This document shows, piece by piece, positions 1-8,254 of a stretch of 64,000 nt of DNA (position 1 is the first letter of the stretch; the number at the start of each line of letters is the position of its first letter). This DNA is from Goodfellowiella coeruleoviolacea (GTDB lineage: Bacteria > Actinomycetota > Actinomycetes > Mycobacteriales > Pseudonocardiaceae), in the NCBI RefSeq assembly GCF_024171785.1, contig NZ_JAMTCK010000006.1, positions 310,001-374,000 on the forward strand, given 5' to 3'. Both the position numbers and the translations under genes were made by a program. The notes beneath the pieces are model-generated. The model saw nothing but the letters and a program-made list of their open reading frames with translations. It searched no databases and was not told the origin of the DNA.

Positions 1-743
1 CCGCCGTCGGGTTCCCTGCGGTAGTCGGCCAGGGTGCGGATGGGTTCCGGCCCGGCCTTGCGGCCGGTGGCCTGGTCCACGGTGGGCACGGCGCAGCGGA
101 TGCACACCTTGGCGTAGCCGAGGGTCACGTCGCCCACGGTCATCTCGCGGACCCGGTCCTCGGTGCGCGGCACGGTCCAGCCGGCGACGACCACGTTGGG
201 CCGGAACCGGTTGACCGGCACGGGCGCGGCACCCCTGGCCACGATCCGCTCGTTCAGTTCGTCCAGTGAGGCCTGGGAGGCGATCAGCAGGGCGTGGCCG
301 TCGGCGAACCCGGTCTTGCCCGGTGTTTCCCCGCTGGTGTCCCGGTCGTGCTCGGGCGGCACCCGCACCAGCCGGCACGGCTGGCCGAGCACGTCGCTCG
401 CCCACGCGGCCACGTCGTCGCCCTGGTCGACGCCAACGCCGTGCCAGGTGAACACGGACACGGCGCGGCGCGGCCCGTCGGTGGTCGGCTCCAGCACGAA
501 CTCGCTGGTGCCTGGCGCGGCCAGGGTCAGCCGGCCGCCGTCGTCGGCCAGGGTCGGCCGGACCGTCGCCATGGCGGCGACCTTGCGCTGGCTGAGGAAC
601 ACGCCGTCCGAGTCGACCAGCATGAACGAGCGGTCGCCGACCAGACCGGTTGCGGTCACCCGGTGGCGGGTGACGGACGTCCCGGCGCACCCCTTGACCG
701 GGTAGTAGACCAGTGAGTGCACCACGCCCAGCGGTTGTTCCAT
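1..743 (-). CDS. MOSC domain protein (YcbX-like), cut by the window edge
   Basis: The reverse strand reads open from an ATG at 743 to the left edge, so the C-terminus lies outside the window. The translation begins MEQPLGVVHSLVYYPVKGC, the usual N-terminal MOSC beta-barrel opening. It continues through GDRSFMLVDSDGVFLSQRK and, near residue 190, NRFRPNVVV, the conserved MOSC core stretch. A cysteine-containing segment KVCIRCAVPTVDQ near the edge fits the presumed molybdenum-cofactor sulfur-carrier site of this family. Family members bind or transfer sulfur on molybdenum cofactor or reduce N-hydroxylated compounds; the substrate here is unknown. A TACGTT box six bases before the ATG suggests a leaderless message. 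The family call is firm and the exact function is not. Confidence 0.85.
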   Translation of the reverse strand, partial: MEQPLGVVHSLVYYPVKGCAGTSVTRHRVTATGLVGDRSFMLVDSDGVFLSQRKVAAMATVRPTLADDGGRLTLAAPGTSEFVLEPTTDGPRRAVSVFTWHGVGVDQGDDVAAWASDVLGQPCRLVRVPPEHDRDTSGETPGKTGFADGHALLIASQASLDELNERIVARGAAPVPVNRFRPNVVVAGWTVPRTEDRVREMTVGDVTLGYAKVCIRCAVPTVDQATGRKAGPEPIRTLADYRREPDG

Positions 744-749
744 GGCACC

Positions 750-755
750 AACGTA
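750..755 (-). promoter_or_regulatory. -10 box of the MOSC gene (leaderless)
   Basis: TACGTT on the reverse strand lies 6 nt upstream of the ATG at 743, so the transcript probably begins at or next to the start codon. No Shine-Dalgarno sequence is visible. Confidence 0.5.
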
Positions 756-951
756 ACCGGTCACGGGGGTCGTCCGCGCCATCCAACCGGCACCGCCGGG
801 GCGCGGGCCGACGCGCGGCCGGTGCTCGGGTTGTGCCCGGGTGATCAACCCCATCCGCTGGTGCGGCGGGCAACCCGTGGGCCGGGATGGGCGTGCTTAC
901 TGCCACAAGGCCCGCACGGGCACACAGCTTCGAGCTTGGAGTTGATCGCAG

Positions 952-1695
952 ATGAGTGTTTCCCCCACCGCGGCGAAGCAGCGGACGCCCGCCGCGCGGG
1001 CGCTTCGCCGGGCCGGAACCGTGGCGGCCGCCGCCCTGTTCACCACGCTGGCCGGCGCGGGCGCGCTCGCTTCGGCCGCGCCCGCCGCTCCGGGCCTGCC
1101 AGCCGCGGCGGGTGCGGCGGCTGCCGCCCGGCCGGCCGCGACCGCCAGTGGTGAACTGCCCACCTGGGCGGAGCTGTACGCGCAGCAGGAGCGCAACCGC
1201 CTGCACACCGAGGCGATCTGGCCGACCCTGGTGCCGACCGCGCGGCACCTGGACCTGTCCGACTTCGGCGACGACCGGGTCGGCCAGTTCGGCGGCGCCA
1301 GCTACCTGAGCGGCAACGTCGGCTTCACCGACGCGGCCGGCCAGCAGGAGGTCTACCTCCAGGTGTCCGGGCCGCACCGGGACGGCCTGACTGCGGAGCG
1401 GATCTGCCAGCCGGACAACCCGGCCAACACGCCGACCAGGTGCGAGGTGCGCCACCTGCCGGACGGGTCCGCCGTTGCGGTGGCCGAGCGGGACAGCGAC
1501 GTGGGCCAGGACCTGCCCGCCACCACCAGGACCGCCACGCACATCCGGGCCGACGGCACCCGGGTGCTCGCGACGGCCCGCAACTACCTGCCGATCCCGG
1601 GGGACGGCAGCCCGGACGGCGCGGTGCGCAGCAGCATCCCGCTGACCGCCGACCAGTTGGTCGCCCTGGTCAGCGACCCCGCCTACCAGGTCTGA
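952..1695 (+). CDS. Secreted protein sharing a domain with an anti-sigma-like neighbour
   Basis: This 247-residue protein has a twin-arginine-poor but basic N-terminus followed by a long Ala-rich hydrophobic segment (residues about 22-50), consistent with a signal peptide and an Ala-rich mature start. I do not recognise a named family. Its last ~90 residues, from the RCEVRHLPDGS stretch to the ending LTADQLVALVSDP, align by eye with the C-terminus of the membrane protein encoded at 7355-8254, which ends LTTDQLIALVTDP. It may therefore be a freely secreted version of that extracytoplasmic domain. A GGAG precedes the ATG by 12 bases. It lies alone between the divergent MOSC gene and a convergent transporter operon. 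Confidence 0.7.
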   Translation: MSVSPTAAKQRTPAARALRRAGTVAAAALFTTLAGAGALASAAPAAPGLPAAAGAAAAARPAATASGELPTWAELYAQQERNRLHTEAIWPTLVPTARHLDLSDFGDDRVGQFGGASYLSGNVGFTDAAGQQEVYLQVSGPHRDGLTAERICQPDNPANTPTRCEVRHLPDGSAVAVAERDSDVGQDLPATTRTATHIRADGTRVLATARNYLPIPGDGSPDGAVRSSIPLTADQLVALVSDPAYQV

Positions 1696-1712
1696 CCACT
1701 CCGCTGGGGGTT

Positions 1713-1755
1713 GCCTGGTGGGCTGGGGCACGGGTCATCCCCCGGCCCACCAGGC
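1713..1755. terminator. Bidirectional hairpin terminator
   Basis: Perfect 11-bp arms GCCTGGTGGGC (1713-1723) and GCCCACCAGGC (1745-1755), with further GGGG/CCCC pairing inside the loop. It sits between the convergent secreted-protein gene and the ABC transporter operon. There is no U-tract, as is usual in actinobacteria. Confidence 0.75.
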
Positions 1756-1769
1756 ACCGGCCGCTGGGG

Positions 1770-2543
1770 TCACAGCACCTGCGACAGGAAGGTGCGCAGC
1801 CTGGGGCTTTCCGGCTGCTCGAAGACCTGCTCGGGTGGTCCCGCCTCGACCACCCGACCCCGGTCCATGAACGCGACCGTGTCCGAGACCTGGCGGGCGA
1901 AGCCCATCTCGTGGGTGACCACGAGCATGGTCATGCCGCGCTCGCCGAGTTCGGCCATCAGCCCGAGCACGCCCTTGACCAGTTCGGGGTCCAGGGCGCT
2001 GGTGACCTCGTCGAACAGCATCACCTCCGGGTCCATGGCCAGTGCGCGGGCGATCGCCACCCGCTGCTGCTGGCCGCCGGAGAGCTGCGCCGGCCGGTAG
2101 GGGGCCTTGTCGGCCAGGCCGACCTCGGCCAGCCAGGTGCGGGCGGTCTCCTCGGCGCGGTCCCTGGCCAGCTTCCTGACCTTGCGCAGCGGCAGCGTGA
2201 TGTTGTCCAGCACGGTTCGGTGCGGGAACAGGTTGAAGTGCTGGAACACCATGCCGACGCGCTGGCGCAGGGCGTCCGGGTCGGTGGCGATCACGCTCTC
2301 GCCGGCCAGCAGCACGTCCCCGGAGTCGGGCTCCTGCAACCGGTTCACGCAGCGCAGCAGGGTGGACTTGCCCGAGCCGGACGGGCCGATCACGCACGCG
2401 GTCTGGCCCCGCTCCACGCGCAGGTCCACGCCGCGCAGCACCTCGCTGGTGCCGAAGGACACCCGCAGGTCGCGCACTTCCACGCTGACCGAGGTGAACG
2501 TGGCGCCGTCGCGCGGCGGGCCCTGGGTGGCCGAACTGGTCAT
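1770..2543 (-). CDS. Polar amino-acid ABC transporter, ATP-binding protein
   Basis: This 257-residue cytoplasmic ATPase powers a type I importer. Walker [10 protein letters not shown] is at residues 53-61, the Q-loop is [11 protein letters not shown], the signature LSGGQQQR is near 153, Walker B VMLFDE is followed by VTSALDPE, and the switch histidine lies in VVTHEMGFA. The [10 protein letters not shown] and THEMGFAR wording is typical of the GlnQ/HisP polar amino-acid class. Its ATG overlaps the permease stop (ATGA), so the two are translationally coupled. The operon order is substrate-binding protein, permease, ATPase. The substrate is probably glutamate, glutamine or a similar polar amino acid, which cannot be fixed from sequence. 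Confidence 0.93.
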   Translation of the reverse strand: MTSSATQGPPRDGATFTSVSVEVRDLRVSFGTSEVLRGVDLRVERGQTACVIGPSGSGKSTLLRCVNRLQEPDSGDVLLAGESVIATDPDALRQRVGMVFQHFNLFPHRTVLDNITLPLRKVRKLARDRAEETARTWLAEVGLADKAPYRPAQLSGGQQQRVAIARALAMDPEVMLFDEVTSALDPELVKGVLGLMAELGERGMTMLVVTHEMGFARQVSDTVAFMDRGRVVEAGPPEQVFEQPESPRLRTFLSQVL

Positions 2544-3358
2544 GCCGGCTCCTTCGCCACGGTGAGGTTGAGCTTGGCCAACGCGTCCGGCCCGCCCCGA
2601 CCGTCGGGGTCACCGGGTCCGTCGGGGCCGTCGGGGTCGTTCGGGGCCGCGACCCGCCGGCCGCTGCGCAGCCGCCGGTCGATGTGGTTGACCAGGTGGG
2701 TCAGTGGCACGGTGATCACCAGGTAGCAGATGCCGGTGGCGACCAGCGGGGACAGGTTGCCGGTGGTGGCCGCCTCGTCCTGGCCGATCCGGAACAGCTC
2801 GCGCTGGCTGGCCAGCAGGCCCAGGAAGTAGACCAGGCTGGATTCCTTGATCAGCGCGATGAACTGGTTGACCAGCGCGGGCAGCACCCGGCGCACGCCC
2901 TGCGGGATCACCACCAGGCGCATGCCGCCGGCGTAGCTCATGCCCAGTGCCCGGCTGGCCTCCAACTGGCCCCGGTCCACGCTCTGGATGCCGGACCGGA
3001 AGATCTCGCCGATGTAGGCGGCGGCGATCAGCCCGAGCGCGAGGATGCCCAGCGGGTAGGGGTTGTAGCCGAACAGCGGCCGGGTCACCTGGGCCAGTCC
3101 CTGCCCGACCAGCAGGATGGTCAGGATGGCCGGCAGGCCGCGGAAGACGTCGATGTAGACGCGGGCGGGAAAGCGCAGCCACCGGCTGCGGGACAGGCCC
3201 ATGACGGCCAGCCCCATGCCGAGCACGGTGCCCAGCACGGCCGAGGACAACGCGAGGACCAGCGTGTTCCACAGCCCGGTGCCCAGCAGGTCGGGCAGGA
3301 CCGCCCGGATGTAGTCCCAGTCGAAGAACGTCCGCGCCAGCGTGGTCAGCACGTCCAC
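2540..3358 (-). CDS. Polar amino-acid ABC transporter permease
   Basis: This 272-residue integral membrane protein has about five transmembrane helices and the amino-acid permease (HEQRO) signature. The stretches [26 protein letters not shown]-like [17 protein letters not shown] and the EAA loop [24 protein letters not shown] are visible. The GTG start at 3358 has GGAGG nine bases upstream. One permease gene with one ATPase implies a homodimeric channel. The C-terminal ~30 residues are a low-complexity Asp-Pro-Gly run encoded by repeated CCGTCGGGG units (2600-2645); this extension is not part of the normal fold and appears to be a repeat expansion. Confidence 0.92.
   Translation of the reverse strand: MDVLTTLARTFFDWDYIRAVLPDLLGTGLWNTLVLALSSAVLGTVLGMGLAVMGLSRSRWLRFPARVYIDVFRGLPAILTILLVGQGLAQVTRPLFGYNPYPLGILALGLIAAAYIGEIFRSGIQSVDRGQLEASRALGMSYAGGMRLVVIPQGVRRVLPALVNQFIALIKESSLVYFLGLLASQRELFRIGQDEAATTGNLSPLVATGICYLVITVPLTHLVNHIDRRLRSGRRVAAPNDPDGPDGPGDPDGRGGPDALAKLNLTVAKEPA
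2600..2645. repeat. 9-bp GC-rich repeat in the permease tail
   Basis: CCGTCGGGG and close variants repeat about four to five times, giving the DPDGPDG-type tail of the permease. It is one of several repeat-built C-termini in this window. Confidence 0.6.
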
Positions 3359-3410
3359 GGCGGGCAGCCTCCTGTCGTCGTCCGATTCGGATGTCCGAAG
3401 TGGACGGTGC

Positions 3411-4250
3411 TCACGAGTTGGTCACCGGCAGGCCGGCGCCGCCCTTCTTCAGCTCGTCGGGCAGCGGCTGGTTCGGGTAGAACCGGGTGTAGAGCTGCTC
3501 CAGGGTGCCGTCCTTGATCGCCTCGGCCAGGCCGTGGTTCAGCTTGTCCAGCAGCGCGGTGTTGCCCTTGCGGACCGCGTACGCCGACGGGGTGTCCTTG
3601 GTCTCGACGGTGAACGCGTGCTCCAGCGCGATGTCCGGGTTCTGGTCGATGTACTTCTGCCCGATCTCCTTGGGCACCACCCAGCCGTCCACGCCGCCGT
3701 TGCGCAGCGCCGCGAACCCCTCGTTGTAGCCGGGGAACCGGACGACCTCGGCGCCCGGCACCTTGGAGCTGGCGAAGTCGTCCTGGATGGACGCCTGCAC
3801 CACGCCGAGCCGCTTGCCCGCGTAGCCGCCCACCTCGGCCGAGCCGGCGCCGGTTCGGGTGATGATCGAGGTGAACCCGGTGCTGTAGCCGTTGCTGAAG
3901 TCGACGGTCTTCTTCCTGGCCGCCGTGCTGGAGATCGACGAGCTGCCCACGTCGAACTGGCCGTTGTTGACCTGGGAGAGCAGCGAGGAGAACTCGGTGC
4001 CGACGAACTCGGTCTTCAGCCCCTCCTTGGCGGCGATGACCTTGAGCAGTTCGTTGTCGTACCCGGTGAACTCGCCGTCCTGCTGGTAGATGGCTGGCGG
4101 CGCGTCGGTGAGGGTGCCGATGCGCAGCACGCCCTCCTGCTGCGTGCCCGACGAGTTCGCCGCTGGCGTCCCCGTCCCGCACGCCGCCATCACGCAGGCC
4201 GCCAGACCGGATGTGGCGAGGGCCAACGCACGCAGCAGTGTCTTTCGCAT
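3411..4250 (-). CDS. Amino-acid ABC transporter substrate-binding lipoprotein
   Basis: This is an extracellular solute-binding protein of family 3, 279 residues. The start chosen is the ATG at 4250, preceded by AGGAAG six bases upstream; an in-frame start 63 bases further up would put extra residues before the signal peptide. The N-terminus is MRKTLLRALALATSGLAACV followed by the lipobox cysteine in VMAAC, so the mature protein is a membrane-anchored lipoprotein. The conserved GYDNELLKVIAAKEG, FDVGSSSISSTAARKK and DFSNGY segments fit periplasmic-type polar amino-acid binders. It is the first gene of the three-gene importer operon, 52 bases before the permease start. Confidence 0.93.
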   Translation of the reverse strand: MRKTLLRALALATSGLAACVMAACGTGTPAANSSGTQQEGVLRIGTLTDAPPAIYQQDGEFTGYDNELLKVIAAKEGLKTEFVGTEFSSLLSQVNNGQFDVGSSSISSTAARKKTVDFSNGYSTGFTSIITRTGAGSAEVGGYAGKRLGVVQASIQDDFASSKVPGAEVVRFPGYNEGFAALRNGGVDGWVVPKEIGQKYIDQNPDIALEHAFTVETKDTPSAYAVRKGNTALLDKLNHGLAEAIKDGTLEQLYTRFYPNQPLPDELKKGGAGLPVTNS

Positions 4251-4430
4251 TGCTCTTCCTTGCTCAACGGGATCGCCGGCGTGGCACACGGGGGCGGGTG
4301 CCCACGTGGTCACGCACGGGAGCGGGGCAGATCAGCCGCCGCCTCGCGCAGACTAGAAAAATCCCAGCACGCGTGCGCGTGCTCCCAGATGGCGGGAACT
4401 GCGGAGCGTGATGAACCAGCCACTGACCGG

Positions 4431-4459
4431 CTGCTGCTCGGCTGCTGCTCGGCTGCTCA
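4431..4459. repeat. 11-bp tandem repeat
   Basis: Two full CTGCTGCTCGG units (4431-4441, 4442-4452) and a partial third unit lie in the gene-free region. Confidence 0.7.
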
Positions 4460-4575
4460 GCCGTTGGCGCGGCTTCGACGCAGGCGGGGCGCGAGACGGC
4501 AACGGGTGGAGTGAGCGCGGGAGTCTAGCGCGAGCTGCCCCGGCGGGCCGCTTTTTCCTGCTTGTGGGGGCCGAG

Positions 4576-4603
4576 TTGTCCACAACCCCCGCAGTTGTCC
4601 ACA
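4576..4603 (+). promoter_or_regulatory. Pair of DnaA-box-like sequences
   Basis: Two exact TTGTCCACA 9-mers (4576-4584 and 4595-4603), the high-GC actinobacterial DnaA box, lie as direct repeats 19 bp apart. An identical pair in the other orientation, 20 bp apart, occurs at 55934-55962. A role in DnaA titration or regulation is inferred. Confidence 0.5.
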
Positions 4604-4706
4604 ACTTGCCGCCGCAAGATCTTTTTCGGGTGGGGTGTGGGTAGGCTGGAGCCGGGGTCGCCCCCCTGGGAAGGGTGGGGGCCTGCCCCAGGCCGGAATC
4701 CCCGCC

Positions 4707-4816
4707 CTGACCAGCACTTTCCCGCAACCCTTTCCCGTCAACGCCCTCCCGCCAACCCTTTCCCGTCCGCGCTTCCCGTCCGTGCTTCCCGCGCTGATCA
4801 GTGCTTTCCCGTCAGC
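4707..4816. repeat. Degenerate repeats copying the patatin gene 3' end
   Basis: TTCCCG recurs six times. The segment around the patatin stop (TGATCAGTGCTTTCCCG, 4795-4811) reappears degenerate as TGACCAGCACTTTCCCG at 4708-4724, with intermediate copies between. Confidence 0.55.
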
Positions 4817-5649
4817 CCGTTCTCGACCAGCGCTGCCACGGCTGGTGCGGCGGCCAGGCCGTCCTCGTACCCGAGCACGGCGGCGATGCCCCGCACGTCC
4901 GGGTCGAACGGGTCGGCGCCGAACCCGGCGCGGCTCCGCTCGGATGGCTCGACCACCACGGCGCGGTCCAGCACCGCCCGGTGCTCCGCGGTCGTGTACG
5001 CCGGTGGATCCGGCATCGGCTGGAGCACGACCACGCGGTCGGCGGCAGCGGCGAGATCGGCGTTGGTGAGCGAGAACGTGCCGCCGTCGAGGTGGTCGAC
5101 GCCGTTGACCCGCGCCACCGGCCACAGTCCGGGAACGGCGCAGCTGGCGGTGAGCGCGTCCACCAGGCCGACACCGGAGTCCCGGGTGAAGACGGTGCGG
5201 CTGCCGTCGGCCCGCACGGCGGTGATGCCGAACCGGCCGTCCGGCCAGGTGTCCGCCGCCACCCGACCGGCGATCGCGGCGCGGCGTCGGGCCGGGTCGG
5301 TTCCGGAGCGCTGCCGGGACAGCTCCGCCAGCCGCGCGGCCTTCACCGCGAGGGGCTCGTCGCTGTCGTGGATGGCCAGCACGTCCGGCAGCACGTCGGC
5401 GAGGGCCACCGCCGGGACGAGTTCGTCGTTGCGGCGCGTCTTGCGCACCCTGTCGTACTCGACGCCCGCCGAGCCGGCCTGCAGCACGACGGCCGCCACG
5501 GCGGCACCGGCGGACGTGCCGATCACCTGGTCGACGGCGGCCAACCGGAGCGTCCCGCACTCCTCGAGCGCGGCGAGCGCCCCGGTGGTCCAGCCGATGC
5601 CGGCGAGCCCGCCGCCGCCGAGCACCACGGCCACTGATTCCTTCGGCAT
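4798..5649 (-). CDS. Patatin-like phospholipase family protein
   Basis: This 283-residue cytoplasmic hydrolase has the patatin fold. An oxyanion-hole loop GGGGLAG is at residues 11-17, the nucleophile serine is in GTSAG (Ser46), and the catalytic aspartate is in the DGG motif (Asp188), giving the Ser-Asp dyad. The family hydrolyses acyl esters of lipids; the substrate is unknown. The start chosen is the ATG at 5649 because AGGAGG lies six bases upstream; another ATG at 5655 touches that Shine-Dalgarno sequence. It appears monocistronic. The stop-codon region is repeated in degenerate form downstream (4707-4816). Confidence 0.87.
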   Translation of the reverse strand: MPKESVAVVLGGGGLAGIGWTTGALAALEECGTLRLAAVDQVIGTSAGAAVAAVVLQAGSAGVEYDRVRKTRRNDELVPAVALADVLPDVLAIHDSDEPLAVKAARLAELSRQRSGTDPARRRAAIAGRVAADTWPDGRFGITAVRADGSRTVFTRDSGVGLVDALTASCAVPGLWPVARVNGVDHLDGGTFSLTNADLAAAADRVVVLQPMPDPPAYTTAEHRAVLDRAVVVEPSERSRAGFGADPFDPDVRGIAAVLGYEDGLAAAPAVAALVENGLTGKH

Positions 5650-5843
5650 GAGCATCCTCCTGCGTGGTCGTCCCTCGGGCGGTCCACCCCCGGCCCGGCG
5701 CTCCCCCTGTTCTCCGGGAGAACACCGAGGCCGGCCAGGTGAACCGCCGGTCGAAGCGGCCACACGCTAAGCCCTGCCACCGGTGTGAAGGTCAACCCGA
5801 GGGACGCCGGGCCCGGGTGCGGCGGGACACACCGGCACTCCGT

Positions 5844-7277
5844 TCAGAGGATCGGCTCCGGCACGTACCCGGCCGCCGCCGGGTAGTCGGCCAGCAGCCG
5901 CTCGACCCGCGCCACCACGGCCTCGACCTGCGCGCCGGCCGTGCCGGTGAACGACAGCCGGTCGGCCAGCAGCGCGTCCAGCTCGGCCCGGTCCAGGGGC
6001 AGCCGCTCGTCGTCGGCCAGCCGGGCCATCAGGTCGTTGCCGGCCGCGCCCTGCTCGCGCATGGCCAGGGCCACGGCCACCGCGTTCTCCTTGATGGCCT
6101 CGTGCGCGGTCTCCCGGCCCACCCCGGCCCGCACCGCCGCCATCAGCACCTTGGTGGTGGCCAGGAACGGCAGGTACCGGTCGAGTTCGCGGGCCACCAC
6201 CGCCGGGTAGGCGCCGAACTCGTCCAGCACGGTCAGCAGGGTCTCGAACAGCCCGTCCAGCGCGAAGAACGCGTCCGGCAGCGCCACCCGGCGCACCACC
6301 GAGCAGGACACGTCACCCTCGTTCCACTGGTCACCGGCGAGTTCGCCGACCATGGACAGGTAGCCGCGCAGCACCACGGCCAGGCCGTTGACCCGCTCGC
6401 AGGAGCGGGTGTTCATCTTGTGCGGCATGGCGCTGGACCCCACCTGGCCCGGCTTGAAGCCCTCGGTCACCAGCTCGTTGCCGGCCATCAGCCGGATGGT
6501 GAGGGCCAGGCTGGACGGGGCGGCGGCCAACTGCACCAGGGCGGACACCACGTCGAAGTCCAGCGACCTCGGGTAGACCTGGCCGACGCTGGTGAGCACC
6601 CGCTCGAACCCGAGGTGCGCGGCGACGCGGCGCTCCAGTTCGGCCAGCCGGTCGGTGTCCCCGTCGAGCAGGTCGAGCATGTCCTGGGCGGTGCCCACCG
6701 GGCCCTTGACGCCGCGCAACGGGTAGCGGCCGATCAGGTCGGTGAGCCGGTCGAAGGCCACCAGCAGCTCGTCGGCGGCGGTGGCGAACCGCTTGCCCAG
6801 GGTGGTGGCCTGCGCGGCCACGTTGTGCGAGCGGCCCGCCATCACCAGGTCGGTGTGCTGCGCGGCCAGCCGGGCCAGGCGGGCCAGCACGGCGACGGCC
6901 CGGTCCCGCACGTGCTCCAGCGAGCGCAGGACCTGCAGCTGCTCGACGTTCTCGGTGAGGTCGCGCGAGGTCATGCCCTTGTGCACGTGCTCGTGCCCGG
7001 CCAGCGCGTTGAACTCCTCGATGCGGGCCTTCACGTCGTGCCGGGTGACCTGTTCCCGCTCGGCGATCGAGTCGAGGTCGACCTGGTCGATCACCCGCTC
7101 GTAGTCGGCGATCACCCCGTCGGGCACGGCGACGCCCAGTTCGGCCTGAGCCCGCAGCACGGCCAGCCACAGCTGGCGTTCCAGCACGACCTTGTGCTCG
7201 GCGGACCACAGGGTGGCCAGGTCAACGGAGGCGTAGCGGGCGGCCAGCACGTTGGGGATGCGGGGCTTGGATGTCAC
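5844..7277 (-). CDS. purB: Adenylosuccinate lyase
   Basis: PurB cleaves SAICAR to AICAR plus fumarate and adenylosuccinate to AMP plus fumarate, in purine synthesis. The 477-residue protein matches the actinobacterial form, about 472-477 residues, along its whole length: IPNVLAARYAS at the start, HDVKARIEEFNALAGHEH, the fumarase/aspartase superfamily signature GSSAMPHKMN, and a C-terminus ending in the usual PxxIL. The GTG at 7277 is chosen because homologues start a few residues before IPNVLAARYAS and a TACGCT -10 box lies 8 bases upstream, suggesting a leaderless transcript. The frame stays open far upstream, but that part is antisense to neighbouring genes and is not coding. Confidence 0.96.
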   Translation of the reverse strand: MTSKPRIPNVLAARYASVDLATLWSAEHKVVLERQLWLAVLRAQAELGVAVPDGVIADYERVIDQVDLDSIAEREQVTRHDVKARIEEFNALAGHEHVHKGMTSRDLTENVEQLQVLRSLEHVRDRAVAVLARLARLAAQHTDLVMAGRSHNVAAQATTLGKRFATAADELLVAFDRLTDLIGRYPLRGVKGPVGTAQDMLDLLDGDTDRLAELERRVAAHLGFERVLTSVGQVYPRSLDFDVVSALVQLAAAPSSLALTIRLMAGNELVTEGFKPGQVGSSAMPHKMNTRSCERVNGLAVVLRGYLSMVGELAGDQWNEGDVSCSVVRRVALPDAFFALDGLFETLLTVLDEFGAYPAVVARELDRYLPFLATTKVLMAAVRAGVGRETAHEAIKENAVAVALAMREQGAAGNDLMARLADDERLPLDRAELDALLADRLSFTGTAGAQVEAVVARVERLLADYPAAAGYVPEPIL

Positions 7278-7285
7278 GTCCACGC

Positions 7286-7291
7286 AGCGTA
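7286..7291 (-). promoter_or_regulatory. -10 box of purB (leaderless)
   Basis: TACGCT on the reverse strand ends 8 nt before the GTG at 7277. No ribosome-binding site is visible. Confidence 0.45.
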
Positions 7292-7354
7292 ACGGCTGTG
7301 GTGCGACATCGCCGACATGGTGGGCGCGCGGGCCGGCACCGGGGTGTCCGCGCG

Positions 7355-8254
7355 TCACAGCACCAGGCCCGGGTCGGTGACCAGGGCGATCAGCTGGTCG
7401 GTGGTGAGGGCCACCTCGGCCCGCAGCGGCTCGTTGCGGCTGAGCCCATCGGCGGTGGTGGCGGCGGCGGGATCGCCGCCGGGGTCGTAGTCGAACGCGG
7501 AGATCCGCACCCCACTGCCGTCGGTCCGGACCAGCGCCACGGTCCGCCGGTGCGGCCGGCCCCCGTCGAACTCGCTCTCGGCGACGCTCAGCACGCCACC
7601 GTCGTCCAGCGGACCTATGGACACGCACCTGGCGTCGGTGCCGATGCCGCCGCAGTCCCCCTCGTCCTCCCAGGAAGCCCAACCCGGCGCACTGATCTCG
7701 ACGGCCACGGCGGTGGGGCCAACCGCGTCGCTGAACCGCAGTAGGCCGACCAGCCGCGCCGCAGTGTCGCCGCCGTTGTCCGGTGTCTCGGCACCGACCC
7801 GGTTGTCCCACGGTCCCACGCTGATCACCGTGCTGTCCCGGACCACGGTGGGGAACACCTGGGTCAGGTGGGCACTCAGCCCCACGCCCCGCGCACGCAG
7901 TTCCGGCAGCGATGAGGTGACCCGCGTGATGCTGGCGAAGCTTGGGAAGGTGGTGGTCGCGCTCGCCGGCGACGACGTGGCCGCGGCCGGGGGACTCGCC
8001 GGTGTGGTCGAGGTGGCCAGGACCGGTGCGGCGGCCTGCGTGGCCGGGCCGGGCGGGCCGAGCCGGTTGCCGACGACCACGCCCACCGCGGTCACCGCCA
8101 CCAGCGCGGTGGCCAGGGTCGCGCCCACCAGGCTCCACCGCCGGTGCCGGGCGTGGCGGGCCCTGGCGATCAGCTCGTCCGGGTCGACGGACAGCGGTGG
8201 TTCGTCGCGCGTGAGGTCGCGCAGGGCCTCGGCGAATTCCTGTTCGCTCACCAC
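7355..8254 (-). CDS. Membrane-anchored anti-sigma-factor-like protein
   Basis: This 299-residue protein has a short acidic cytoplasmic N-terminus (SEQEFAEALRDLTRDEPPLSV), a basic patch, one transmembrane helix at about residues 40-62, an Ala/Ser/Thr-rich linker and an extracytoplasmic domain. The GTG start overlaps the stop of the upstream sigma factor (GTGGTGA), so the two are translationally coupled, the normal layout for an anti-sigma factor. No zinc-binding HxxxCxxC motif is present, so it is not a ZAS-type protein. The C-terminal ~90 residues resemble those of the secreted protein at 952-1695. Its role as the regulator of the sigma factor at 8248-8787 is inferred from position and topology. 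Confidence 0.75.
   Translation of the reverse strand: MVSEQEFAEALRDLTRDEPPLSVDPDELIARARHARHRRWSLVGATLATALVAVTAVGVVVGNRLGPPGPATQAAAPVLATSTTPASPPAAATSSPASATTTFPSFASITRVTSSLPELRARGVGLSAHLTQVFPTVVRDSTVISVGPWDNRVGAETPDNGGDTAARLVGLLRFSDAVGPTAVAVEISAPGWASWEDEGDCGGIGTDARCVSIGPLDDGGVLSVAESEFDGGRPHRRTVALVRTDGSGVRISAFDYDPGGDPAAATTADGLSRNEPLRAEVALTTDQLIALVTDPGLVL

Larger units (their letters stand above)
4251..4797. other. 547-bp gene-free region upstream of the amino-acid importer
   Basis: I see no convincing gene here. The region holds a pair of DnaA-box-like 9-mers (4576-4603), an 11-bp CTGCTGCTCGG tandem repeat (4431-4459), and a cluster of TTTCCCG-containing repeats that runs on from the 3' end of the patatin gene (4707-4816). 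The promoter of the importer operon should lie near 4260-4400, but no -35/-10 pair is clear. Confidence 0.6.

Noticed and set aside
4576-4603. Replication origin
   Set aside because: Only two DnaA boxes, no AT-rich unwinding region and no dnaA, dnaN or gyrB nearby.
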